DNA from: Coriaria nepalensis
Lineage: Eukaryota > Streptophyta > Magnoliopsida > Cucurbitales > Coriariaceae
Assembly (NCBI GenBank): GCA_027186245.1
Contig: CP114481.1
Coordinates: 878,001 to 942,000, forward strand
Length of the DNA stretch: 64,000 bases
Reading direction: 5' to 3'
Shown: positions 31,113 through 41,950 of the stretch, one piece after another
Position numbering within the stretch: position 1 is the stretch's first letter
Layout: the number at the start of each line of letters is the position of its first letter
The notes under the pieces: generated by a model
What the model was told of the DNA's origin: nothing
Databases searched by the model: none
What the model saw: only the letters and a program-made list of their open reading frames with translations
Translations under genes and position numbers: made by a program

Positions 31113-33600
31113 GGCTGCTCGGTAGGAGTTGCAGAAGAAACAAAAAGATAACCCCCTAGATATGGCTTCCGAAATTTCACAAATTTCGAATTAACAGAAA
31201 AAAAAAAAAATTAATAATAATAAATGGGCCTAATTCACGGTTCTGATTGATGCTTGGCATGAGAAGGAGAATTAGGATTCGAAGGAAAAGTGAGAAGGAC
31301 GAAGAAGGGATGAGAGGGTTTAGAGAGGGGTTAGGGTTTGTTTGGGCATTCAATCAATTAACGACATGTCGGATTTTATGACCACGACATGTCGGATGCA
31401 ATAATATATAGCATGCATGCTAAGAAATCAAACATAAAACTAGATCCTTCTTTCATGTGATTTCCAAGATGCTAAGAAATCTCCCATGCTTAGTTTCTAG
31501 CTAGCATTATCTAAGGTAGAGCACTTAACATAGTAGCATCCTGATTCGTAAAAATCATGCAAGGCTTCTTTTCTCTATGTAACACCAAGATTTGCACCTG
31601 AACCTGCTTGTGCTATCATAAACTGGTATGTAGCTTTACCCTTGAGACTTGGATCAAATGTTGTGTCTATAATAAGAGCATGAACATCTGAAAGATTTCT
31701 AAATGCTCTCAAATTATGAATTATCTTTGACGACTCAAAGCAATGATAGTGCTCTTCTACAAATTCTTTTAGGATGTATGTGAAAACTAGAAGATTAAGA
31801 GAGAGAAGCTATTTCATTTTTTATTAGCTAGTTTCATAGATTACATAGTTCATCTCATTGATAATTGTTTTATATTTCTAATTACACTAAAATCTCCATA
31901 AATTAATAGCCTTGATGAGCTTATAAATTTTTTTTAATTTAGTGAATATTAATTTTTTGATTAATTAATAATTTATTAATTTATCAAAATATTTCTTGTT
32001 TATCAACCCTATTTAGAAACAAAGTAAATATGAAAATTTAGCTTGGTGAGCCTTAAAGATAGATTATCATATTTGATATTATCGTAGTTTTTTAGAGGAT
32101 TATGAAGTAGAGGAACCGAATAAAAAAGAAAAAAAAAATTAGAAGTAATGAATCTTACAACTTCGAATTGGACAATAAATATTTATGAATATATAATTAC
32201 AAATTGCTTTCAACATTGTAAATTTCGGTCTAAAGATAACATAAGTTCAAATAATTTGGATATATTATTAGATGGTGAAGGTGTTTAAAAACTGTAAAGT
32301 ATAATTAAAGAGTTGAATTGTCATAATAGAATTAATATTGATAATCTCTTGAACTAGCCTGAAGAAAAAATAACATAATTTTGAGAACGCCGTGAAAAAT
32401 GATCAAGATGCTTAAATTGAAAATGATAATTCTACTATGGATCATGTTTTACAAAAATAAGTTAATAAATAGTGATGAAATTGAATAATATTTTACTATA
32501 ATATAAGAAAATTTCACCAAATTTCTTACATGTTAAAAAATTTAAATATGAAATTTAAGTTAATATCAATTTTAAGAGTAAACAAAGTTATATTTTAAAA
32601 TTTTCTTATAGTTAAATTATATACGCTATATATTAATAAATTATTATTTTATATACTATATGAGATGTAAGAAATTAACACATTATCCTTAAATCCGGAA
32701 ACGAAAAAAAATTATTAATTTATTAAAATTTTATTATATATATATATATATTTAACAACTCTTTCATTTTTGAACTGTTTCTAACTTCGTCCTTTGAAGT
32801 GACCCATAACATAGTCTTTGATCCATTTTCGTAAGCGACACATCCTTTAATCCGACCTGTCGTTCCTATTTCTACTCGACATGTCGTCTCTCTGAGTATT
32901 TTCTGTATCAATGGACTCTCTTATTTTATAACGGAGGCACTACCAGTCTCAAGTCTCTTGCAGCCACGTTGATGGACTACCACAAAATCATGTCACTAGA
33001 AAAGATGACCAATTCATTTGGAATAGAGGACAAAATAATGACCGGAGAGCGATATGTAGACAAATGGTGTAATATATAAAGCATTAGGAACACAAACAAA
33101 TACTAATGGCTGTCCTATCATTCCCTACTACCAAAAGGGGGGGAAAAAGGCACTCCCATCTTTAGTCCCACTTTTACGAATTAATGCACTAAGCAAGAAA
33201 GAAGGACAGATACATGATGGTTCTTTGATTGACTTGAAAAAACTTGATTAACATGAGAGAAACTCTTTGTTGATCCCAGCACCACCTTAATAATCTATCT
33301 ATTGACATACTATTTTGTGTACTCTCGAGACAATGACAATATTCAAGTTCACTAACAAAATTTATAACTTTAAGAGAAGATTAATCGATAAATTTAATAT
33401 AAATTATTATATATTATATTCTATCGGTTTAAAATTTTGAAGTTAATTAATAGTAATTTAATATAATATAAATTTTCATCTTTAAGTTTAAATCATATTA
33501 TTTTCTTAATTATTAATTTCAGATATAAAATCTTTGACTTTTATTTTTTATAATAAAATTATTATGTCATTTATTATCCGAAATTTTGAAATTAATTATA
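31113..33600. other. RRP12 promoter and AT-rich spacer
   Basis: Beyond the promoter motifs the sequence is AT-rich with no supported gene. The palindrome CGACATGTCG occurs twice close together near 31364 and 31387 and again near 32875. An AT dinucleotide run lies near 32735-32750. Confidence 0.4.
31225..31348 (-). promoter_or_regulatory. Telo-box and site II motifs upstream of the RRP12-like gene
   Basis: On the plus strand, TGGGCC lies at 31225-31230 (site II type), AGGGTTT at 31315-31321, TTAGGGTTT at 31331-31339 (AAACCCTAA telo-box on the gene strand) and TGGGCA at 31343-31348. Telo-box with site II is the usual promoter signature of plant ribosomal-protein and ribosome-biogenesis genes. 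Confidence 0.55.
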
Positions 33601-33615
33601 TCGAAACTTTTATTC

Positions 33616-35270
33616 TTAAATAGGGTATGAATTTCTCTTTGCTCTCATATTTAAAATTTGAAGTCTAAGTCTTCGTTCCATATATATGTGATTATCTGTG
33701 TCTAAATTTAAGTCATTAAGTGTAATCTTAATCAAAACCGGTTTTCTTTTCGGATCGGTAAGCCAAAGGGGTAACCTTCCCCCACATAATCTGTCCAGGG
33801 ACAAAGTAAAAGGATATGCTCAATAGATCTTCTTCTCTGCAGATTGAACAAGTGGGAGACCCGAGCAGCTGCTTATGCCAGAGGGACAAATTGGTAACCA
33901 AGGGATTAGGCAAGGCTCCCATTGAGTTTGAACTTAAGGGTTTTGTTAGCAGTATGTGGCATGTTGCTTCTGATTTGAGAATACCCCCGATTTAACCGAG
34001 TAGGATCCATCCTTTCTGAGAGGCCATATGAGAGAGTTTGGTCTTAAGGTTGAAGGGATATAGATGTTTAAGATACTGGCTAACATAGCATTAGGAACGT
34101 AGGGTTCTAGCAGTTCTGTTTTCTATCGTTTATTCTACAGGTCAATTAAATCAGAGACTCTTGAAAACCCTGAGTCCAAAGGTTGGCTGACAGATAAGAG
34201 AGGGGATTGAACTCGTTCAGGGGGACCCATCTATCAAACCAAATGTTTATGCTCTTACCATATCCAACTGACCAAAATGCAATCCTTTTTTACGGAGTCC
34301 CGCCCCGACAATATACTAGACCTAACCCAAGACGCCTTCGCACCCTTCCCAATTTCCCACGGGTTAGAGTTAGGAAAGTAAATTCCTTAGAGAATAAAAG
34401 CCCATGGAGAATCTGGATGGTTTTTTACCAATCTGAAAAATTGCTTTGCCAGTAGGGCAACATTAAAGGTCTCTAGATCTTTGAAGCCCATCCCACCTGA
34501 TCCAATGCACCTTTTTTTTATTGTCCTGTTGACCCCACCAGAAACTAGAGAACAAAGAGTTAATTTCCATGCAAATTTTGAGAGCTTAAACACTAACATA
34601 ACATATGTAGGTATTTCCATGGCAACTGCTTTGATAAGAATCTATCTACCCCATAAGTTAATAACTTTTGCTTCCATTTCTTTAGTCTAGATTGAACCTT
34701 TCTTTCACATACGAAAAAGCTTCGTACCTTCTTGACTTTCCCCAAAGATCATGGATTCCCAGGTAAGTTCCGAAATTTTGAGTTCCTTAAAGGTTCAAAA
34801 TATCTTCCAGAAAGGATCTAACAGTAGATGGAACATTAGAGCTAAACACAAGGTTAGACAGACATTTCCATATTCACACCTTGACCCGAGGCCTTGCAGT
34901 AACATGTAATGATATCCATGAGTTTCCCACAGTTAGGAGCAGTAGCTTCAACAAAGAACAGAGAATCGTCTGCGTAGAACAAGTGGGAAATCATCAGACA
35001 ATCTTTAGACAATTTAAGGCCTTTTAGATCATTAGAACTAAAACCTTTGGAAATCATCCTAGAAAGGACGTCAGCTGCCAAAAGAAAGAGGTAAAGGGAG
35101 ATGGGATCTCCTTGCCTAATGCCTTTTTGGAAGGTAGGACACCTAACACGTTCTTCTGCCATTTATCACCAAGTTGTATGAAACCGAGGAAACACACATT
35201 CCATGACCCACCCGATCCAAATAGACGAGAAACCTAATTTAGTCATCACCGCCCTAAGGAAGTCTCATCC
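33616..35270 (-). mobile_element. Broken LINE (L1-type non-LTR retrotransposon) fragment
   Basis: Three blocks in the order expected on the minus strand. At 35162-34854 is a reverse-transcriptase segment with GIRQGDPIS and the catalytic box FYADD. At 34620-34387 is the region downstream of RT, with IPTYVMLVFKL and GGMGFKDLETFNVALLAKQ. Near 33922-33730 is a zinc-finger-like piece with SPTCSICREE. The blocks lie in different frames with stops between them. The 5' part (endonuclease) is missing. It is a dead, truncated copy, lying in the spacer between the RRP12-like gene and PHO2. Confidence 0.82.
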
Positions 35271-36319
35271 CTCCCAAGACGTTTAGGAACTATTTTACAT
35301 TTTTGAGAATTATATTTAAAGTACTATTATTTTTAAAATATTTGAGAATATCATATCCATGAGTGTTATTTATAGCTACGTGAGATCGAAAATTTATTTA
35401 CGAAATATTATATAATATTATTTAAAAAATATATTTTTTAATTATATTATAATATTTTATAAAAATTTAAGATATTATATATTTTATCAAATAATTTAAA
35501 GTCGCTTTAGCAGTGAATTCACTGTAGTCCCCATACTTGATTTCTTTTGAGAAAAATCCGATTAAAATTTATAATTTATTTTTGGATCCACTAACATTTA
35601 ACAAATTTTTAATTGCCTATCTCATGAGCAGATACTTTTAAATATTAACGTTATTATATTATAAAGTTTAAATATTTCTCAAATTATTGATATTTATTCG
35701 ATTTTATTTTTTGTAACGTTTTATTCTTCTTAACATCTTTGTAATAAGATTGTATAACTTAACTAACATATATCTCTAATTCTATAAGTTTTATTTTTTA
35801 TAAATTTTTTTACGGTAAGATTATACAGCTTAAGATATAACATAATAATGCACATTTAAAAATCTACCTAACATTAAACAGGTGATTAATCAGGAAATAA
35901 CTTGAAAACTATCTAAAGACCTTCTAAACTGTCTAATGTTGTGCTTTGAGATCTCAATAGGACCAGAAGATATATCTAAGGTTAGATTTGAGCACTGCAC
36001 TTCCATAGCAAAAGGAGCCTACAAATGACCAAACACAATCAATTAGATATCCACCCAAACAAATTAAAAATAAAATAAAAATGATAAATTGTAAATGAAA
36101 CATGATTATAGCTAGTGGTAGAAGTGGTAGAAGTGGTAGAAAGGGTTTGGTTAGGAATCAATCCCTTTCAATGTCCATGCTTTAGAATTTAGAGTATTCT
36201 AATTATGTACCCTTTTCCTTTGTTTCCAACTCGGGTTAATAAGAGCCCCCTTTTCAACCCGCCTCTATTTAATTCATTTAAAATTACTCTTTATTATTTT
36301 TCCTAAGATTTTATCTATA

Positions 36320-36356
<37 letters not shown>

Positions 36357-37120
36357 TTTGTTTAGATCTATATAATATTTACGGTGGATAAAATAATCTT
36401 AGCCAGATTAATATAATATATAATATAATTATATAAAATTTATGAATACCAAAATTAAAATATCACATATTATCAATAAATTTAATATTTTTAAAATTAA
36501 TAAATTTTTGTAATTTAATGCATATATTTTAATTAAATTTTCATTTTTCTGCTCATTATTTTTCATTCTTTACAACCTGAATTTTAATAAAAACTACTTC
36601 TATAATCATGTGTTATTGATATTTTGACATGTGATGTGTTAATTTTAATATTAATAAAACTTTAAAAGTTATTTTTATATTTTATATTTATTATTTTTAC
36701 ATATGGATAAAAATTAAAAGTTTTGAAAATTTTAAGAATAAAATTAAAGAATTTAAAATTTTAAGAATAAAAATGAATAAATAATTAAAAATAATAATAA
36801 TAATTTAGCCAAAAACAAAATAAAGAAAAAAGATAAACAACATATAAAATTGTGATTGATTTGCTCGCAAATATATATCCCACCCAATAAATTCGAAATA
36901 AAATAAAATAAAATAAAATAAAATAATAGACAGTTACATGAGTTGAGAGGGTAGTGTGGTAATTTAACAACCAATTGAATGAGCGCTTGAGCGGCGAATA
37001 CTGACGGATACTGTCCCTGTTGGTATATTCCTTAACGTATATCTAATTTCTGATCAGTATTGAGGGCTACTACTAACTACAGTCTCCTCTCCTACATCTA
37101 TTCGGATTTATCAAAAGAAC
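35271..37120. other. AT-rich spacer upstream of PHO2
   Basis: No coding sequence supported. It contains an AT run with a following T-run near 36315-36355 and an (AAAAT)n tract at about 36897-36926. The last 100 bases are probably the PHO2 core promoter. A GTATATTC word (P1BS-type, GNATATNC) lies at 37023-37030. Confidence 0.4.
36897..36926. repeat. (AAAAT)n microsatellite
   Basis: About six tandem AAAAT/AAATA units. Confidence 0.85.
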
Positions 37121-37954
37121 AGAGCGAGAGGAGAGAGAGTTGTCCAACTGTGCAATGGTTTCAAGGTTGGCTAATGGAGTAAAAGGCGGGATTCAGAGAG
37201 GAACTATTTCTGGGCCTCTCTGAGTCCCTTTCATATCTCTTCCTTTCTTTCCCCTTTCAATTTGTGCAGAGAAGAAAGAAAACAGAGCCGGGGAAGAAAA
37301 AAAAAAACAGAGACAACCAATTTTCATAGCTGCTAATCACGCTTTCGGGGTTTTCTGGGTTTCATTCATTGATCATGTTCTGGAAAATTCAATTATTTCC
37401 TTGAAGCAATTTCAAAAGGTACAGTACTTTTAGCTGGATTATTGGTTCTTCTTATTTGAATCGTTTACTTTCAATCTCTCTCTCTCTATCTTTAAGGAAT
37501 TATAACTGTTTCTATGTGTGTATATATATGTAGTTTTTGATTTTTTTTAAAGAATTTTTATACTTTTCAGGGAGGAAGCATTTTTCTGAAGTTAGGATGG
37601 ATAGAGAATTCATCAACTATTCAATTGATCTCTGTGTCTGTATATATGTGTATTTCTGCACTTTTCTCTTATTATCAAATTAGATCAGTTTTAATCTCCC
37701 CTTTATCTAGCTGTATTTAGTCTTCTTGATTTTCTGTTCTTTTTCAAGCTTTTATAAGTAGTATATTATCTGTAGTGTTCATAAATTGAACAACTAAGCA
37801 AGTACTTTTACTGAATTTGGATTGCTCCTTTTCTATTATAAGTAGTATTTACTTATTTTGTTGCAGGTCCAGAGAAAAATGTGACGGTTATGGAAGCTCT
37901 TGAAAAGTTCTTCATCTCAGTCTGAAAATTCTCGAGTCATTAATTGACATCTTT

Positions 37955-37975
37955 TGTAGCAAATCTCCTTTGGCA
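37955..37975 (+). promoter_or_regulatory. miR399 target site 1 in the PHO2 leader
   Basis: It contains GCAAATCTCCTTTGGCA, complementary to the 5' 17 bases of the miR399a/f type. The 3'-end pairing is weaker here (TGTA in place of CAGG or CCGG). Confidence 0.85.
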
Positions 37976-38013
37976 GTCCGATAAAAACTTAGCGAATCTT
38001 TAGATTTCATTCT

Positions 38014-38034
38014 GGGGGCAAATCTCCTTTGGCA
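38014..38034 (+). promoter_or_regulatory. miR399 target site 2 in the PHO2 leader
   Basis: It contains GGGCAAATCTCCTTTGGCA, a 19-base perfect complement to miR399a/f-type sequence. Confidence 0.9.
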
Positions 38035-38083
38035 ACTTGAATATAAACTATAGTTATATTACTTCTCAAGAAACAAAGCTGTT

Positions 38084-38104
38084 TTGGGCAAATCTCCTTT
38101 GGCA
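38084..38104 (+). promoter_or_regulatory. miR399 target site 3 in the PHO2 leader
   Basis: It contains GGGCAAATCTCCTTTGGCA, a 19-base perfect complement to miR399a/f-type sequence. Confidence 0.9.
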
Positions 38105-38219
38105 TAAAGTCATGGACGGAAGTTTCTATTTTGAAACTTCACCTGTTTCTGGACTGTCAGGATAACTTAAGAATTCCCCTTTCGAAAATTTCCCATCGTG
38201 GAAAATTCAGTCCAATTAA

Positions 38220-38240
38220 TTCGGCAAATCTCCTTTGGCA
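38220..38240 (+). promoter_or_regulatory. miR399 target site 4 in the PHO2 leader
   Basis: It contains GGCAAATCTCCTTTGGCA, complementary to the 5' 18 bases of miR399a/f. Confidence 0.88.
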
Positions 38241-38576
38241 TTTGAATCTCTAGTTCCTAGTGGGTTTGGGATAATCCGTTAGAGCTATTGACTCATTATT
38301 ATCTCTGTTTTCTCTAGTTCTATCAGTTTGGATATCTGTAAGAGCTATTTGAATCATTGATATTAATCGGAAATTTTATAAATTTTCTACATTAAAAAAG
38401 TATCTTCACTTTCATTCGGTCCAAGTACAACAAACTCCAGTTTGTTTTGAGCACCAAAGGTAGGAAATTGATCCCATTTGTTCGTCACCTTATGTTTATA
38501 GTTGTTCTTAGAAAATCATTAATAGCATTATTTTTTTTCTTTCTTTTTTTGTTTAGAAATCTTTTCACAGGAATTT

Positions 38577-41500
38577 ATGATGATGGACATGTTCAGAAGT
38601 GACTCGGATTGGGATACTAGTAGCGACAGTGGAAGCAGCGATGATCAAGAAGAAACCAAATTTTTTTTTGGTGGTCAAGCTAGTTCCATTTTATCGAGCT
38701 TACAAGAAACAATTGGAAAAATCGACGAATTCCTCTCTTTTGAAAGGATGTTCATGCTTGGAGACGTGGTTCGATCTGCAAAAGATCTAGCAGGTGGCCA
38801 GGTGGGTCGAGTAGTTGGTATAGATATGCTTGTGGATTTGGAGAAGAACGGTCACGGAAAAGTTATAAAAGACGTAAATACCCGAAAAATTTCCAAGATC
38901 CAGAATATATTATCCGGGGATTTCGTCGTATGTGGGCCCTGGATCGGGAGGGTAGAAAAGACAATAGACCGTGTAACTGTTGTTTTTGATGATGGGGCAA
39001 AGAGTGTAATAACTGCAATGGATGAAAACAGGCTCTTACCCATCTCTTCTAACGTACTGGAAGATGATGCAAAGTACTCTTACTATCCTGGACAAAGAGT
39101 GAAGGTTCGGGTTTCTTCGACTTCTAAGCCAGCTAGTTGGTTATGTGGAACCTGGAAAGATGATCAAGTTGAAGGAACTGTTTCTTATGTTGAATCCGGA
39201 TTGGCTCATGTTGAATGGCTCGCGTCTGCTCTTACAGGGTGTGAAAATACAAGTTTTCCCACACCTCAACGACTCCAAGATGCAAATAATTTGACTGTAT
39301 TGTCTTGTTTTCCTCATGCAAATTGGCAGCTCGGTGATTGGTGTATGTTTTCGGTTGATGTGAGCGAAGATGTTACTATGGGTAAAAATTTTGAAAGAGA
39401 GTTTAATGGGGGTATATTTGTGATTGTGAAGATAACGACGAAAGTTGATGTCTTGTGGCAAGATGGTAGCCGGTCCATGGGACTAGGTTCAAAGGCTTTA
39501 CTTCCGGTCAACGGTGTGAATGATCATGAGTTTTGGCCTGAAGAGTTTGTTAAGGAGAAGGGTCCCAGTTGTGATAGTGATGATGATGATGATGTTGATG
39601 ATGAACACGGTCAGAGATGGGGTGTTGTGATGGCTGTGGATTCAAAAGAACAAACCGTAAAAGTCTGTTGGAAACAGGCTAATTTGGATGCTGGACAAGA
39701 ACTTGAAGAAGAAACTATGAGTGCTTATGGACTGATTGAACACCCGGATTACTCTTTCTCGTTCGGGGATATTGTGTTTAGGTTGGGGAAGAACAAATTT
39801 GATGCTCAAGCTGATAGAGAGAGAGGGAATTTGGAGATTTCCATGGGTGAGGTGGATGCTTTGAAAGTTAAGGATTCCCAGGATGTTTATTCATCGTGTA
39901 TTGGATGTGTTACGGGCTTTTTTGATGGGGCTGTGGAGATTAGATGGGCCAATTATTCCACCACCAAGGTACGTAAAACGTGCTTAATGCTTATAGAAAT
40001 GGTGATTTGTGCTTATAAGCACTAATCCAGGGAAAGAAAAGTGTGCTTATGTGCTTAAAATAAGCTCCAAACTGAAGCTTATGAAAAATTAGGTTTATAA
40101 GCACTTATCAGGTTTTTTGACAAACACCCAAACAACGTAGTTTTTGAAAATAAGCATGTATCAGGAAAATAAACACTCCCACGTAGGATAGTCTTTCTTA
40201 CTACTTTAGTTGTGATGGATCAGAAAAGTCTAGTTATTTTCTTTTGTCTTTGTTCATGACCATAGGTTAGTCCGAATGAGATTTTCCGGGTTGATAAATA
40301 TGAAGGCTCGGTTCCGAGGGCAATGACCTATGAAGAAAATGTTAAGGAATCTTTGAGCCAAGAACTGGTTGAACCCAATAAAAACTCCTGGAATTTTGAA
40401 AAGAATCATTCATGGAAGTCCGGTGCTTCTGCCCTTTCTCTAGTTGCCATTGGATTTCTCTCTAGCATTGCAAGGAGCATATTCGGGTCAACGTCCCTTT
40501 CCGAGGATGATAATGAATCCATGATTTTTCATGAGAAAAAAGAGCAGGAAATAGACGAATCAGAGAAATTTAATGAGACAACATTAACATGGGAGAATGA
40601 AGAGATTATAGAAGATGAAGATTTTGCATTTTCCAAAATAGGAGAGAATAATGGTCGTTTCAAGCAGTTCGATATGGTTTCTAATTGCCAAGACCACCAC
40701 CTCCTTGGTCCCGGAAAGGGCCTGGAAATCTCTCAGGTAAGATACAAACATGCCTGATTGTTAAAACCCTCATGTCATATCAAGTTTATTAATTTTTTTC
40801 TTCTTCTTTTGGTAGATGAGAAGAGGTTGGCTAAAGAAGCTTCATCAAGAATGGAGCATTCTTGAGAAAAATCTGCCCGGTTAGCTTCTAATATCTTATC
40901 TGGCTTTTCTATTATAAAATGTCTCAAATATCAATTGTATTTTCTTTTAGTTATATGATCCATTAAATATGATTTTTCTTGTTTGGATGAGAAAACTGAA
41001 CAGAAACAATTTATGTCCGTGCCATTGAGGAAAGGATAGAGCTCTTACGAGCGGTCATTATTGGTGCACCTGGAACTCCATACCATGACGGACTTTTCTT
41101 CTTCGATATTTTTCTTCCTCCCGAGTATCCTCTTGACCCACCTGTAAGCTTCTATTTATTTTTTTCTCACTGGAAAGCTTCTTACAACTTAACAAGTTTA
41201 CCATTGAAACTCATCTTTTGCAGACAGTGCACTACATATCGGGTGGCGTCCGGGTGAACCCGAACTTGTACGAATCTGGAAAAGTCTGTCTGAGTCTTCT
41301 CAATACATGGACCGGTACCGGCACCGAAGTGTGGGACCCACAAAGCTCAACGATCCTTCAAGTTCTTCTCTCTCTCCAGGCTCTCGTACTTAATGAGAGA
41401 CCCTACTTTAATGAGGCAGGGTATGATGCCCAAGTGGGTAGAGCCGAGGGAGAGAAAAACTCAGTTAGTTATAATGAGAATGCATTCCTTGGCACTTGCA

Positions 41501-41950
41501 AATCCATGCTTCACATTCTTCACAGGCCCCCTAAGGTAAATCAAATAAACTATTTGATGACCTTTTTTTTTTTCTTTTGCTAGTTGTTTTAAAAAGGGGA
41601 GGTAAGTCTAGTTCACTCTGTCGAACATAATACAAAGAACCCTTTAACATTCTAGATTGTTAAAATAAGCATCTTAGAAATTTGCTACTAATGAATCTTA
41701 AAATCTTATGCAGCATTTTGAGAAACTCGTGGAGGAGCACTTTAGCCGAAAAGCTCGAGATATTATAATGGCTTGTAAAGCATACATGGAAGGAGCTCCG
41801 ATGGGGTGTCTTAATGGAGAGGCAAATGAAAACCGGACCGGAAGTTCTACTGGGTTCAAGATAATGCTTGCCAAGCTCTTCCCGAAGCTTGTAGAGGCAT
41901 TTACAGTAAAGGGGATTGATTGCAGCCATTATATGGAGCCAGACAAATGA
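38577..41950 (+). CDS. PHO2: PHO2 / UBC24 ubiquitin-conjugating enzyme (phosphate homeostasis)
   Basis: Six coding exons, 38577-39968, 40266-40736, 40816-40879, 41004-41143, 41224-41535 and 41714-41950, join in phase to 871 residues (Arabidopsis PHO2 has about 907). The long N-terminal region carries WD(T/S)SSDSGSS, ETIGKIDEFLSFER and repeated SH3-like blocks such as YYPGQRVKV, LCGTW and WQLGDW. The C-terminal UBC domain contains GAPGTPYHDGLFFFDI, VNPNLYESG and the active-site Cys at about 711 in KVCLSLLNTW. PHO2 is an endomembrane E2 that drives degradation of phosphate transporters (PHT1) and PHO1. It is repressed by miR399 under phosphate starvation (established in Arabidopsis). The leader sites here show the same control. 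Intron 1 carries a MITE-like repeat. No lesion seen. Confidence 0.96.
39979..40138. repeat. MITE-like repeat in PHO2 intron 1
   Basis: The 14-base palindrome GTGCTTATAAGCAC at 40009-40022 is followed by related words (TGCTTATGTGCTTAAAATAA, GAAGCTTATG, TTATAAGCACTTATCAG), ending near TTTGACAAACACCCAAAC. Repeated AGCTTATAAGC-type words with a GACAAACACCC end resemble small hAT-type elements common in plant introns. Boundaries are approximate. Confidence 0.45.

Larger units (their letters stand above)
37121..38576 (+). promoter_or_regulatory. PHO2 5' leader with two introns, four miR399 sites and uORFs
   Basis: Splice consensus gives leader exons of about 37121-37418, then 37867-38459, then 38571 onward, with introns 37419-37866 and 38460-38570. 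All four miR399-complementary sites lie in the second leader exon. Upstream ATGs include ATG-TGA at 37879-37884 (a start followed at once by a stop), an 11-residue uORF at 37890-37925, a 17-residue uORF at 38112-38165, and in the first exon 37155-37223 and 37375-37404. The transcription start is not certain. Confidence 0.7.
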
